A DNA stretch of 64,000 bases from Coriaria nepalensis (GCA_027186245.1 CP114485.1:9390001-9454000), one strand, 5' to 3'; shown: positions 22,480 to 35,890, counted from the stretch's first letter. Numbers and translations: made by a program. Notes: generated by a model from the sequence alone, not told the origin.

Positions 22480-24710
22480 CAAAGAGTTGATCATTTCGTT
22501 AAAACAAATGTTCCAACTTTGAAATACTTCTTTGTGTCTTGGTGTCTATGAAGCCCTCGAGTGGTATTAAAATTCATTGGCTCTTGGCCTATCCGGGGTA
22601 GAATCCATTTTTCAAAAAATGGACTCGGATATCCGGACCAACGAATACTACCAAGGATCTTAAGATGCATGTTATGTGTTTTACACATCCGGATTCCTAA
22701 CAAATTTTAAAATTTTCAATCTAACAACTTAGATAGAAACCAAAATTAGAAAGGTAAAGAGGAGATATAGCCAGCCAACCTCTCCTTTGAAATCTAGTCG
22801 GATTTCCACGTAATAACAACCGTTGCAGTCACATGTACCTCCACCAATTACCGATTGTTTCATTCCAAACCATTATCTAATCTCTTCCCTTGATCCACAT
22901 GGTTACACCAGTGGCTTATATGTCTTGCTAGAGGCTATTGTGAGTTTGGTGGTGTAAGTTAATTGATTATGGAGATAATTGAATAAACTACTTAACTTAA
23001 AATTTGTTTCAAGGGTAAACTGTCCAATCATTAGATTGGATTAAACTTCCAGATTGTTGTGTGGCCTATCTACTAGCGTAATATATGACCTATTAGATCA
23101 CAAACTTAAGGACGATTGGATCTATGCTAAGATCTTAGTTTGAAAATTTGACTTGCTCTTAGAGAACTTGATTTAAATAATTAAATCATTAATTTGTTTA
23201 ATTTATTAAGTTTGGATCACACCCATACTACTAGGATATCCAAAGTGTGATTTAGATTTAATTTGAAATAAATAATTAATTAGAAAAATGGTATGTTGGC
23301 TAAATAAGTTTATTAAATGGAGATTTAATGAACACAAAGTCAAATAATATTTTTCAGATCAAAGGGAAATCTCATTTGGTCATAAAGTATTAATGGGCCT
23401 AACTGGGCCTATGCGGAAAGGCTTAAATTAAATTCTGAACTTTATCGTATAAAGTTCGATTTTAATTTGGAATTATTTGTTTGTTTTAATTTTCTAAAAA
23501 TCGGGAATTAAAAATGAATGGGAGAACCCAAACATTAGTTCAAAGGAAACTGGACCTAGGGCCTTAGAGAATTAGAGCATTAGAGTGTTAGATGTCCCCA
23601 TTCAATCCATTGTGGCACACATGAGAGAGAGAGGATGAGAGTCATTTTTCTCTCCCATGTTTTTCCCTTTTCTAAAGTTTGAATCTCATGAGTTGAGATT
23701 CAAACTAGAAACTAGTCTAGAGTTTTTGTTTGTGTAGATACAAATAGAGGTCAAGTAATGGCTTAGAGCAATTACGAGGGTTGGTAGTATGAGGTGTTTC
23801 GGTAGTGATCTAGCGGAAAAACAACATGGTTGAGGCATTCAACGGGCCTTGAAGGAAGTGAGGGCTCGGTATAATCTCTTATCCTCCCTACCTTCTCTTC
23901 TCTTAATCTAGTTTATTTCTTGGATTAGGTAGTTGAACTGAATTTCTGATTTGAAGAAAAGCTTTTCAAAAGAATAATCCATGATCTTAAGGTAGTCCAA
24001 AAATCAGATACCCATAATCTATATTTCAAATATAACATTCCGCTTCAAGTAAGCAAAGATTTAACGACTTGCACACCCTCTGTACTTAACCTTCACAAGT
24101 CATTTAATCATACATGTCAATGCTTGCCGATGACTTCCTTGCAATTATAACTAGTCAAAATTACCGTTTTACCTCTCAAATTATCTATTTATCGTTAAGT
24201 ACCATTAATTCACTAGTAAATAGTCAATTTATAACTTGATTATAAATTTGAGCTCAAAACCATTCAGTTCTAGAATTAATACTTAAGGGAACCAATACAC
24301 AATATTTTATAAAGAAGTTTTAGTTTCCATATTTGTAAATTATGTTCCTAATCACTTATCCCAATGAATCTCAAAAATAAGTTTTTAGCCTATTTTACAA
24401 ACAAACCATGACGAGTGAATCAAAATATCCAATTGACATAAACAAAAGTTCATGAATACTCAAGATTCAGATTGATCTGTATAAGATTATTTATTTTTAT
24501 AAATAAAATTCTTTATGACAAATGGCATTTTAATAAAGAATAAATTCATATTGGGTCATATCCTATATAATCTCATTTAGAATTTTTTGATATTTATACA
24601 TATTATTCAATAATAATACATTCCAAAAAATTATATAGAAAAATGTCACTTTTATTAATTTCATTAAAACAATACTCATCATATGCTTTTAGGACATCAT
24701 GCCCAATAAA
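22480..24710 (-). mobile_element. LTR-derived non-coding retroelement DNA
   Basis: This block is probably LTR sequence of the copia piece ending at 24711, read on the - strand. That reading is inferred from the polypurine-like AAGTGGGAG at 24711-24719, followed by a TTATTGGGCATGATGTCC-type LTR start. No coding frames of note are present. It separates an RT remnant from an RNase H remnant in an order impossible for one intact element, so at least two insertions are nested here. Internal boundaries are not resolved. Confidence 0.45.
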
Positions 24711-24719
24711 CTCCCACTT

Positions 24720-25250
24720 GACCTTAGAGAAAGTGAGGCATGTCCCTCATCTTTAAATTACGTATATGATCCTTAAAAGACTTTGCTGGAAGTGTCTTAG
24801 TAAACGGATTTGCAAGGCTCTATTCCGACGCGATATTCATCACTGTCACATCAGCTTAGCGCACTATATTTATGATGAGATAATATTTCCTCTCTATGTG
24901 CTTGCCCCTCTTATGACTCTTCAGTTTCTTTGAATTAGCCACTGCTTCATTATTGTCATAGTATAGGACTAATGGCTTTTTCATATTTAGAATAACCTCC
25001 AGATTAGTATAGAACTTCATAAGCCAAACTACCTCTTTCACAGCTTCACAAGCCGCTATATATTCAGCTTCCATGGTAGAATTTGCAATACTAGATTGTT
25101 CGATACTTCTCTAAACTACAGCTCTTCCACCAAGTGTGAATATTGATCCAGAAGTCGACTTTCGACTATCGACTATCTCTATCTAATTAAAAATCTGAAT
25201 CAGTGTATCTAGTGGAGTTCAAGTCTCCACTTGAATCAAACTACATAAAT
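24720..25250 (-). mobile_element. Copia RNase H remnant
   Basis: On the - strand, MEAEYIAACEAVKEVVWLMK (about 25015-25074) and LVLYYDNNEAVANSKK (about 24920-24970) are copia RNase H text. A degenerate tail LANPFTKTLPAKSFKDHI and a polypurine-like tract at 24711-24719 follow. Stops interrupt the 5' side. Confidence 0.85.
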
Positions 25251-27127
25251 ACTAAGAAGTGAATTAATCATTTATAAGTTTATTAGCTTATAGCTTATTA
25301 TGTGGGAAAATGATTATAGGCAGGTATAAAGAATTAAAAGCACAAAACAAAAGATAAACTCAACAAATTTGTTAAGTTTCAAGCTAGACTCCAAAAAAGA
25401 TAAGGAAAGGGAAAGATAGGAAACTTCGTAAAATTTTCTTCCGGAGAAATTTTTAGATAGATATATTTATGATGGACCAATCAATCTCAATCACACAAGT
25501 TAGCTTCAGACTATCATATCATACATCATATTAATTATGTATGTGATTGAGATGTATCGATCTACCGTAGATACATTTTACTTAAAAAATTCTTACTTTT
25601 GAATTTACTTTTTTTTTTAATTAAGGAATTTTTCATGTCAAATTTGTAAGATTTTGAGTTTAAGAAAAAAAAGAAGTGGATGACTTTGTATTTTCTCCTG
25701 ATCAATTAATTCTAGGAAAATTGTAATCATGCATAAGGATTGAGCTTTTGAATATCAATTATGTAGCATGTGGGATAAATTCTTCAACTTTCAAGAATTA
25801 CTTATAGCTTCTTAACGGTTAAAATGAGAAATGAGTAATCAAATATGAGATAATTTTGTTTATATTCTTTAAAATTAAAACATAGCTAATATATTATTTT
25901 AAATAGCCGGATATAAATGAAAAATGATAGAAAAGCCGTATTTAGATAATATTTAAATAAAATTTAATAATTTAATAATTATTCACATAAAGTACTCAAG
26001 TGATAAGTGTGGATGATTCAAAATCACCCCCACTTTGTCTAAATTTTATCAAAGTTTGATCTTTCTATGATTATAAAGAAATTACATTAATTTTTCAAAT
26101 TTAGAAAATAATTGTACCAAGCTAAATATAGGATTATCTAAAAAGCCATTACCTAAAATCTAAGCTATTAATATATTTAGCTAAAACTAAGTAATATTTA
26201 AAGAATGTAAATAGACTTAAATTTTTTTTTTTTAATCCAATTAGCTAAATTTAACTTTAATTTTAAAGTTGCTGCAATGATTCTTAACATTTCAAAAAAA
26301 AAAAAAATTTATAATAAATTAAATCTTATTCTACTATTACTTTAATTTTTTTCTTTTATTTTCATTAACAAGTAAAATGAAGAAATAATAATAATAAATT
26401 ATTTAAATAATAGTATTTATTGATATGCAAATATAAAAAAAATAAAATAGATAATCATATATAAAATTATTTAAAAAGTCATTAATTAATCTAAAAAAAT
26501 TTAGCTAAACAAAAAAATTAAAACATTAAAACATTAATTAATATTAAATAAATTTAATAAATAACCAGATATAAATACCTTTTCATCTTCAATTACTTTT
26601 TTCCTATCTATCTATTGTACGACTTGTCACACAACTCATACAACTCACAAGTCACAAAAGGTCTCACTTCCAACCCTTGGCCCAAGACACGAACCGACAA
26701 CCTACGTCAAATAACATGCTGGAATGAGCATGGGCTTGGGCCTCTTCCCACCAACATTCTTAGGTTCTGCATCAAATGGGCCCCCACGCGATAAGGACAA
26801 TCCAAGTACTATTATCTTAACAACGTAGCAAAGGAGTGAAATTACCCACATCCGTGAAGGTGGGGGACCACGAGAGATGTCATTGGTCCGGGGGGGGGGG
26901 AGGGAATTCATAATTGAGCCAACGGGAGCGATTACATTAAAATTTTGATTCATAAGTTAATGGAGGTGATCAAAGAACGGATCAGGTGGGTACTTAATTG
27001 ACACATTCATGACAGCTAGATTCCATGTCAGCACTGCCTTCGTCGCAAAGCCTTCCTCCTGTTATCAAATGATTGAGCAAATGTGCACCCCCCTTTTGAA
27101 ACAATAAAAAATTGGAAATAAAAAGAA
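25251..27127. other. AT-rich intergenic stretch
   Basis: No gene is supported. The DNA is very AT-rich from 25260 to 26580. A less AT-rich island (26600-27080) carries a G11-12 run at about 26890. A short open frame on the - strand there has no recognisable family. Confidence 0.5.
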
Positions 27128-27136
27128 AATAAAATA

Positions 27137-28262
27137 GGGTAAATTATTGTTTAGTTTGAATAATGAGAAGAAATAAGGGTTAAGTCTATGTAATATATAA
27201 ATTTTAAAATAATTAAAATAACCTTCTGATTATAAAATATTTATCATATTTGATTATGTGATATACTTAAAATCATTAGACCATCGTAGTTTTTTTTTTC
27301 ATTTATACTCTAATAATTTAGTTTTATTATAAATTTTAAGTTAAAGATCTATTTATATTTCAAATTAGGTTATAATGAAGTTATTGGGCTAAAAGTAATA
27401 GTTTAAAGTAACAAAATATGAATTTTTATAATACAAGATAGTATTTGGCTAGTTCTTCATAATCCATGGTAGTAAAAGGTCATTTACCATTTCTTTTATT
27501 TATTAAACTTTCATCTTCTATAATTTAATCCCAACTAAAATTTTCGATTGCGGCCATCATCACTGTTGCAATATCAATATACTCCCGCACCCTCAACTTT
27601 TCCCCATCCCCCTCCAATCTAGAATTGAAACCATATTGTCGAATCTAGGTTTCAATCCAAGATTCAACTAGGTTGTTAAACCCACGGCGATTTTGCATAT
27701 GAGTTTAATCCCTCAACAATCTAGTTTCAATCCAAGATTCAATTGGGTTGATAAACTCCAACGCAATTTGTATATGGGTTTAATCCCTCAATAGTCTAGT
27801 TTCAATCCAAGATTCAACTAGGTTGATAAATCAAGGTGAGATTGGCACATGGGTTTAATCCCTAAATTTTAGATCTGGATTAAACCAACAAGTGATTTGC
27901 ATATGAGTTTATTCGATCTTGGTGGATTAAAACCAATAAGTGATTTGTGATAGGTGCGGCGGCAGCCTAGATCGAGAAAAGTTGAGGCTGTGAGAGTATG
28001 CCACCGCTTTAACGGTGATAATAGGTAGAACTAAAAAATTTAGTTTTGATGAAAATATTGAGAATAAAAATTGAATAAATAAAAGATAAATTTTAACTAA
28101 AATGGATGAAATAGAATAAAATAAAATTATAAGGCCATAGATAAAAGAAATAAGTATGCCATATTATTAAATCTGATCAATAATGTGAAATCAATGGGGT
28201 TATCTTAATCTCTATAAAAACTTAATCCTTATTTTGGCTAGAGGTTATATCCTAATTTACCT
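27137..28262. mobile_element. Mutator-like non-autonomous element with long inverted repeats
   Basis: The termini are GGGTAAATTA on the left and, read from the right end inward, AGGTAAATTA. The 9-bp word AATAAAATA lies directly outside both ends (27128-27136 and 28263-28271), the target duplication length typical of Mutator-like elements. The arms pair inward over hundreds of bases with gaps. Shared words include AAGGGTTAAGT/AAGGATTAAGT, TTAAAATAACC/TTAAGATAACC, CTTTTATTTATT, CTAAAATTTT/CTAAATTTTTTAG, and CCTCAACTTTTCC/CCTCAACTTTTCT. The left arm has an extra stretch (about 27290-27470) lacking in the right. The centre holds three 75-76-bp tandem repeats. No transposase frame is present. Confidence 0.75.
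27644..27870. repeat. Three 75-76-bp tandem repeats inside the Mutator-like element
   Basis: Units start at 27644, 27720 and 27795. Each begins TCTAG(G)TTTCAATCCAAGATTCAA, passes through GGTTGxTAAA, and ends CATATGxGTTTAATCCCT (third copy CACATGGG). A decayed fourth unit with TGATTTGCATATGAGTTTA follows at about 27871-27950. Confidence 0.85.
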
Positions 28263-28271
28263 AATAAAATA

Positions 28272-31200
28272 ATAGAGGATTTCTTCCCATACTGTTTCTC
28301 AACAATCTTTTTAAAATTACTACTCTGTTTAAAAAAAAATCCTCCCCTACTACATTTCATAAACATCATTCTTAAATTATGTTCAAGTCATAATTAATCT
28401 ATGCCTACTACATGCCTTTTAATTTTTTTTTTTTAACCTCAAATTAATCTTTTTTTTTTTTAATTTTTAACTTCAAAATTTTATTTCCACACTATTAAAC
28501 TCACTTTATTATTTTAAATAACTTTTTCATCAATCAAATTATTCATTACCATCTCCACCAACCCATGCGTAGTAACTGGAAATAATTTCATTATAAATTT
28601 GACCAAATAAAATTTTAATATTTATATTATACTAATAACTTTTTTTTTTTTTTTTCAATCCTACTTTTAATTATTTTCATTTCTTTACTTCTAAAACAAC
28701 CTCATCCACTTTCCTCCGCCGTCATGCCACCCACCGTCATCACCGGAAAATAACTCTCTTTTGCTAGGAAAAAAATGTATTAAGAATGATTCGACTAGGA
28801 CTTGGTGCGCACTAGAGAGAGAGAGAGATTGGGTCATACCCATATTAATTTACTTAACACTTAATTAAATTTAGCCTATATTATGTGCTTAACAAATTGA
28901 TCCATTAACTTCTTCACGTTCAGTTGTTTAACAAGGAACTTTAGATACTCTATAAATAAATAAAATGTCGTGTGTAAATTTTGAATTAAACTAATATTAT
29001 ATTTAATTGTGCTAGTAAAGCTATATAATATTAGATTCAATAAATGATTAAATTACTATTTTTCCATGTAGTCAAACTATAAAATAAATTATTTTACTCC
29101 TAAAATTGCAACTGTTCAATTTTCTTATCCTCGAAGAAAACTTACATCGAGTTACTCTCAAACTTAATGTATGTGACTGTATGTTCTACATCATGCCAAT
29201 TGGAGAATTTCATAACACTTATAATTTTATCTAATTCACAATTGGAATCGTTTAGCTTTAAAACTATCTTTCAAAATAAATAAATAATTTCATTGTTATA
29301 ATTAATTAACTTAAATCTCAAAACGAAGATTGACTTCCAGCAAAGTGTCAATACTACATTTGAGATGAAAATAGATCATCTTAAAAAATAACCTGCCATG
29401 ACTACAAAAATGAATAAGTATTGATCATTTCATCTTGCCAATATCTCTTATTCGTCAGAAGGAATGGTTTAACTACCAAACCCTAATAAATAAATAATAT
29501 GATGCATTATATCCTTAATGAATATAGACTATAGTCTCATGAAACTCTTTTTATATTATCTTACTCTGCATAGAGATTATCAGTTGAATAAAGAATATAG
29601 TTCATATGACTTATTTCTTAAAATGCAAGAGTGATAAATTTCATCTTGATAACTCACAATCTTCATGTATATCATCTTACCCCTAGCAGTTCACCCGTTC
29701 ATAATCTATGGTTAGAATTATTTGGGAGAATATCAAAGTGTAAGACCTGACATATAAGATACCATAGTGATCTCATTAATAGTCACGTGTTTCATAGTCA
29801 CTAGATAATTTTTATGAATAGTTAATATTCTTACCATTGAGAATCATCTAAGTGTTACATTCAATGTACTTAGTCTCTACTAAGAATTCGTATAATCATC
29901 CTAATGTTTCTACCAACATCATTGACCATGATAACGTACGTCTATCCAAGACATTATACAAATTATATATGTGATAGTCTATCTGAATTACTAATGTTCA
30001 TCTTGATAATTTTATGACTATGAACAATTCGTATCTTAAGGTTTAAGCAATATATATTTCACCCGTCATTATCTCTATCACGTTCTTAAGTATATAACTT
30101 AAGCCATTAGACTTTATCATGATATGTATTTAATGTACATAATATATTAATTCCAATATAATTAATAACAATGATAAATAATAAAAATATAATATTTTAA
30201 GGGTGAATTAATAAAATATAATTTAAAGTGAGATTGAAATATAAAAATAAAACTTAAGTGTACATAAATAAATATAAATTTTCATTTGGTCAAATTTATA
30301 CGAGCAGCAACAGGAGATGGTTGAGAATGGATGGATTAATGAAAAGTTGATTTAATATAATGAACTTGGTTAAAAAGTTTAAGAATAAAATTTTGAGATT
30401 ACAAAATATAAAAAAGTCATTTTGGGTTAGAAGTTAAAAAAAGAAAAAGTCTTTTCGAATCGAGTATAATTTAATTTAAGAAGGGTCTTTCTTAAAAATA
30501 TTAGGTTAAGGGAAGTTTTTTAAATATTGTGATAGTTTTTAAGAGAGTTAAATATGATTTAGCCTTTAAACTATTTTTTAATTTTATTTTTGTTTCTCAA
30601 GGAGGAAAAAAAAGTTATTAAAAAATAGAGAAAAAAAAAAAAAAAAAAAAAAGCTTTCTTTAACAATGGAAAATACCATGATATAGCTTCACAATTTAAT
30701 AACTCACTAAACTGGAAGGGGCGTTCTAGAATCTCTCTCGTTGTTCTTAGACTCACTCTAAGATACAAAGGGAAAGGAATAACACTGTTGGGCATATAAA
30801 TAACCACCATACAAGAACTGAAAAAAGAAAGACTAAAAGTGAGAAATAATAAAAAAAAAAAAAAAAAAAAAAACTAAACAAATGAAAAATGAGAGACGGT
30901 AAACTAATATAGAATTTTCATGCAACCGTCAAGTATGCAGTACCCTCATGTAAACTATATAGTTGCATCAATCTCCCCACCCCCGGAAGCACTTGCCTCC
31001 GGCAAGTGACGAGCATGGTACAGAGGCACTACACCAGGATTTTGAAAAAGAAGGAAAATTTTGAAAACTAATTTTATTAAAAAAGAAAATGCAAGTAAGG
31101 AATTAGTGAGCAATTGAAACGGCAACAAAAAAAAAAAAAAAAAAAAAAAAAAGAAGAAAGGAAAGAGATGAAAAAAATGTAACAAAATAAGGAAATAAAA

Positions 31201-32100
31201 TTGAAAAACTAATTATATTTATATAAAATAAAATTTATATTTTCTCCTTTTTGTAGCCATCAAGCCTAATAATAAGCTCAGACGTCCCTACTTTTATAGT
31301 CTTTCATCTTCTCATTTCCTTATGTCGTTTTACATTTTGACCTTACTTCAATGCTTCTTCAGTTCAATAATTTAAAAGATTATTATAATTTAATTACTAA
31401 CATTTTCTAATTAAATAAAATATATATAATTAATTAATTTAAACAGTCGGTCAATCAATCATATTACACCTAATAATTCAACAAAATTTTGATTAAATAT
31501 GCTAGCCATTTGACTCGGTTCAAAAATTCTTCACATACTACATTCAGGTGCTCAAAATTTTACCCAAATTCAAAATTCTTCAAATTCTTTATTTTCATTC
31601 GTAACTGATCATCTCTATTAGATGACATCTTGACTCTATCAGATTTTCATATTTGCATAAATTTGAGAAACGAAATTCATATTTTACTCTAAACAGAGCG
31701 TGTTGAAATTGAAAGGGAGAAAATGTGAACAATTCTAACTCATTATCACTAATAATCTTTCACTAATACGATTTTAAAAAAAAAAATAATACGTGACTTA
31801 TAAATAATCCATTCAAACAAAATTCCAAATATAAACTGGCTAGCAGCAAAAAGGAAGGTCCTAATTGAAAATGCCTATTCTCAATAATCCCTTTAAATCA
31901 TTACAAAAAATAATTAAAGTCCACGCTGGATTAGGGTTTCTGTTTAGGATGTATAGTATATACTATTCAGATATATAATATAGTATAGACCTGAATATAT
32001 ATTATATTAGATATATATAATGTATACCGTGAAGTATATCTCTAGAGAGGTCACATAAACGACAGATATCACCTTGAAGAAAGAAAAGAGTAGATCTTAA
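28272..32100. other. Gene-free AT-rich region
   Basis: No host gene is supported. From 28900 to 30130 the composition resembles decayed LTR DNA but has no coding remnant I can name. A (GA)n patch lies at about 28813-28828. Three pure A tracts longer than 20 bases lie within 530 bases: 30631-30652, 30851-30873 and 31127-31152. The end of the stretch (about 31960-32060) is TATA-rich and probably belongs to the promoter of the CCCH gene. Confidence 0.5.
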
Positions 32101-32200
32101 AATCTACCACTCTCTCTCTCTCCTCCCTGATAATCTAAGCAAGAGAGAGAAGAGAGAGATGCAAAAAATCATTTGAGACAGAGACTGCAGCAGCGAGACG

Positions 32201-32224
32201 AGAGAGAGAGAGAGAGAGAGAGAG
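32201..32224 (+). repeat. (AG)12 microsatellite in the probable CCCH-gene 5' UTR
   Basis: Twelve AG units sit about 290 bases before the start codon, within CT/GA-rich leader-like DNA. A T21 tract (32466-32486) lies just before the start codon. Confidence 0.85.
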
Positions 32225-32510
32225 GAAGCAGAGAGGAAAAAGAAGGGTTTGTGAGTCTTCTTCCTCCTTCTTGCGTCCATTTCACCAACCAGAAAAGAAA
32301 AACAGACTACTTACTGAGTTTCTTCCTAGTCACTTTTCTTTTAACTTATTTTCTCGGGAAAATATTGGGGGGGAAAGAAAATCTGAAAATCTCAAACCCC
32401 TCTCACAGCCATTTTCACTCGTTCGCTCGTTAACTCACCCACCTACTCTCTTTCTTTTTACTTTGTTTTTTTTTTTTTTTTTTTTTGGCCTTGTTGCTTA
32501 GAACGAAGAC

Positions 32511-35421
32511 ATGATGAACTCGTACGAAGCAACAAGTCTACTTCTTTCAAAGATCAAAAACCTGGATCCAGAAAACGCCTCGAAAATCATGGGTTACCTT
32601 CTCATTCAAGATTTCGGCGAGGAGGATTTGACGTGCCTTGCACTAAGTCCAGAAACCGTTCTTCACTCCCTGATTCTAAAGGTCAAATCTCAGTTAGGAC
32701 TTTTGTCGAACAATTCCTCTACCCCATCTTCTCCCTCGCCTCTAAACCCTATCGCCAGACCCACCATAACCACTTCCAACCCATTCTCGAAATCTTTACC
32801 CAGATTACTTCACAACGGTTTCGACTCGACCATGAACCCTTCCTCTCCATCTTCCAACAGTTCTTGGCAACTTTCCGGCTTCCCAAACAACCCCATTAAT
32901 AGTCCAAAGTCGAGCCCTTTACTCTCCTACGACAATATCCGAGCCGGGTCCGCACCGATTTCTCCTCTCTTGCATCGTCGTAGGAACGGTAGCAACAGTA
33001 ACATCCCTACTGATGCAAGTAATAGTACTGAACTTATCGATGAACACCACCTCAACGATTACCTCTCCTTTCTCAACGAGTCCTCTTCTTCTTCTTCGAG
33101 GAACCAGAATAACAACGGCGAGGATATGAGTGATCCTCGGCTTGAGTTTGGTCCAGATGTTCATAAATGGGCGCATTGCATTAGCAATGGAGATACTTCC
33201 CACATCCATAGACGAAGCTACTCGGCTAGTGATGTGTGTTTCGGGTCAGAAGAGGGAGGTTTAGGAATTGGTTATAAGCCTTGCCTTTACTATGCTAGAG
33301 GATTTTGTAAGAATGGAAGCAGCTGCAAATTTGTTCATGGTGGTTTTGCTGATGCTTCTATGGATGGTATTGGGTCTGTGGGACCTACCCTTGTGGGGTC
33401 GCCTAGCAAGTTTGAGGGGATGTTCGAGCGGAGAGATGAGTTCTTGAGATTGAAAGCTGCCCAGCAGCAGCAAAGATTGACTGCTCATTTGATGGGTGGA
33501 GTTCCACCTTCTTCTCAGTATAATAAGTACATGAACTTTCTCTTGCAGCAGCAAAATGACCCACAAAGGTATAATTAAATTTCTGAGTACCCTTTGGGTT
33601 TGTTTGATAAACTAGAGTTGAGGGACTGAGTTTGTGGAAACGGTATTTTAGTTATATAGACTTGAGATAAACTGGAGTTTCCAATGAACTGTAAATGTTG
33701 GAAAAAGTAGTTATGGTTTTGGTAGTGAATGTTGAGGTTTTTTTTTTTTTTTTGGTTATAGAGCAACATTTATGATGGAAGAGGAGTTTCACAACCTTGG
33801 TCTGTGCCAAAGTGAAAGGAATGAGTTCTTGGCAATGGCTGCTGCCGAAAAGCGGAACTCGGCTTCTAGACAGATTTACTTGACATTTCCAGCTGACAGC
33901 ACTTTTAAAGATGAAGATGTTTCTGAGTACTTCAGGTAGCATAAGAATTAACTGGTTTTTATAAAGGACTAACAATTGCAATCTAGTGTTAATTCATGCA
34001 TGACTTTTAGACAAGCGCGATTTAATCTGGATCATTAATGGGGAATTTCCTATAGATATTAAGTGCATTGAAAACAACTATTAAATCTCTTTGGGTCATG
34101 GGATTCATTTTAGAGTGATGATTTAAAACCAACACCACATTTATTTTTTTCATTATCCATCCCTTCATTTATAGTGGCTTTTTTATTTAGTGGTTCAGCA
34201 CCCTTACATTTAGATATACATATAATTTTTTTTTTCAGCAAATTTGGACCAGTGCAAGATGTTAGGATTCCATATCAACAAAAGAGGATGTTTGGTTTTG
34301 TTACATTTGTCTACCCAGAAACAGTGAAACTGATATTAACCAAAGGAAACCCTCATTTTATATGTGATTCTCGGGTGCTTGTCAAGCCTTATAAGGAGAA
34401 GGGCAAAATTCCTGACAAGTAATTCTTCGACTTTTTCTTTCATTCCTTCTCTACCTTATTTTTTCTATTGCCGCATCTCATTTTCGGTTATCTTGTATAT
34501 ATAAATGCAGAAGGCAACAGCACCAACAGCAACAATTTGAAAGAGGAGAATTTTCACCATGTCTGAGCCCTTCTGCCTTAGAATCCCGGGACCCTTTTGA
34601 CTTACGAATTGGTATAGAATTTAAAAAATAAAAAATAAATTCCATGGATTCCTTTTTCTTTTCTCACTTGACCTTGTTTGTAAATTTTCCATTGATCCCG
34701 TTTGTAAATATCTTTTGGACAGGAGCAAGAATGCTGTATAATACACAGGACATGTTAATAAGAAGGAAATTAGAGGAGCAAGCTGAACTCCAACAGGCCA
34801 TTGAACTCCATGAAAGAAGGCTAATGAATTTGCATCTTCCTGACTTGAATGAGCGGGCCCACCATCATCGCCACAGTCTATCTATTGGCTCTCCTCTATC
34901 AAGTGAAGCTCGTCTTTGCATCAATCAAAGTGATCTCACTCTGTCTGATTGCATTGACCAAGAAATCTCCCAAGGTTTGACCCAGATGAATTATTGGAAT
35001 CGATCCATTTGAAAAACTTGGGATTTTTATTTTATATTTATATTTATATCTTACATCAATGAAATGCTTTACTATTGCAGAACATATCAATAGTCAAAAT
35101 AAAAGCAGTGGTAAAAGCAAGGAGGAAAATTCAAACAGTGAAAAACCCAGTAGCAACAACACAAGGTATTATGCAGCTTCACGTTATATCAAAATTCTGT
35201 GTATCTATTGTTCTGTTTTTCGGAAAGAAAAAAATTCTGAAAATTATGTTGGGCTGTGTTTTTATTGAACCAGTATGGAGCAGGTCCTCCCAGATAGCCT
35301 CTTTGCTTCTCCGAAAAAATCACGTACTGATCTCAAAACTGAATTCCCTATAGCTAGTCTGGAGGTTGGAGATAAATCATCATTGCCCTCCAATTCCAAT
35401 AGTGACTCAGCTTCACTATAG
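32511..35421 (+). CDS. CCCH zinc-finger and RRM RNA-binding protein (AtC3H53-like)
   Basis: The family is predicted to bind RNA; no specific target is known to me. Seven coding exons (32511-33568, 33762-33935, 34239-34418, 34511-34611, 34723-34974, 35081-35165, 35274-35421) sum to 1998 nt, 665 residues, in frame. A conserved N-terminal helical segment ([20 protein letters not shown], with [14 protein letters not shown]) resembles the start of this plant CCCH group. A serine/proline/asparagine-rich stretch follows. The zinc finger is C258-x7-C266-x5-C272-x3-H276 ([20 protein letters not shown]). The RRM lies at about 389-465 with RNP2 IYLTFP and RNP1 [10 protein letters not shown] glutamine-rich segment and a coiled-coil-like helix ([20 protein letters not shown]) follow. 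A second ATG immediately follows the first, so the start could be one codon later. Confidence 0.92.
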
Positions 35422-35890
35422 TTTCACCCAAATTTAAATATTAAAAAAAAAAAGAAAGAAATTTAGGTAAACTATCCAATCCTAATGTAATCATCTTTTT
35501 CTCGAGTTTTTATATTTTATTTTATTATTATTTGGAATTATGAATATAGATTCTGTGCATTGAGGTTTTAACATGCAGGTAATAAATGTGAGCACGGGCT
35601 AGTTATATATCTAGTTTACTTGTGGTAAGTGCTTATGAAATGATTCTTGCTAGTTATGTATTACTTAATTTGTAATTTTCTGCAGCAAACTTATTCCTCT
35701 GACTAATTTCTGCAGAGAAGTAGAGAAGCATAATATCCTCAGATGTACAGCTAAAACCATACCTACAATTCAAGAATCTGACCTATATATATAGAGCGAG
35801 AAGAGAGGATGCTGTGAAATCATCATCGTCATCACTAGCAGTCAACAAATACATACTTCTAACAGCAAATACACATGTTGTATACATTTA

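Noticed and set aside
26702..26953. 83-residue open frame on - strand
   Set aside because: It contains the G-run translated as glycine/proline-rich text and shows no family resemblance.
27644..27950. CRISPR-like array of 76-bp periodic repeats
   Set aside because: The repeats adjoin without spacers and lie inside a eukaryotic foldback element in a plant genome.
30955..31185. Phenylalanine-rich open frame on - strand
   Set aside because: The phenylalanine run is the A26 tract read in reverse; it is not a protein.
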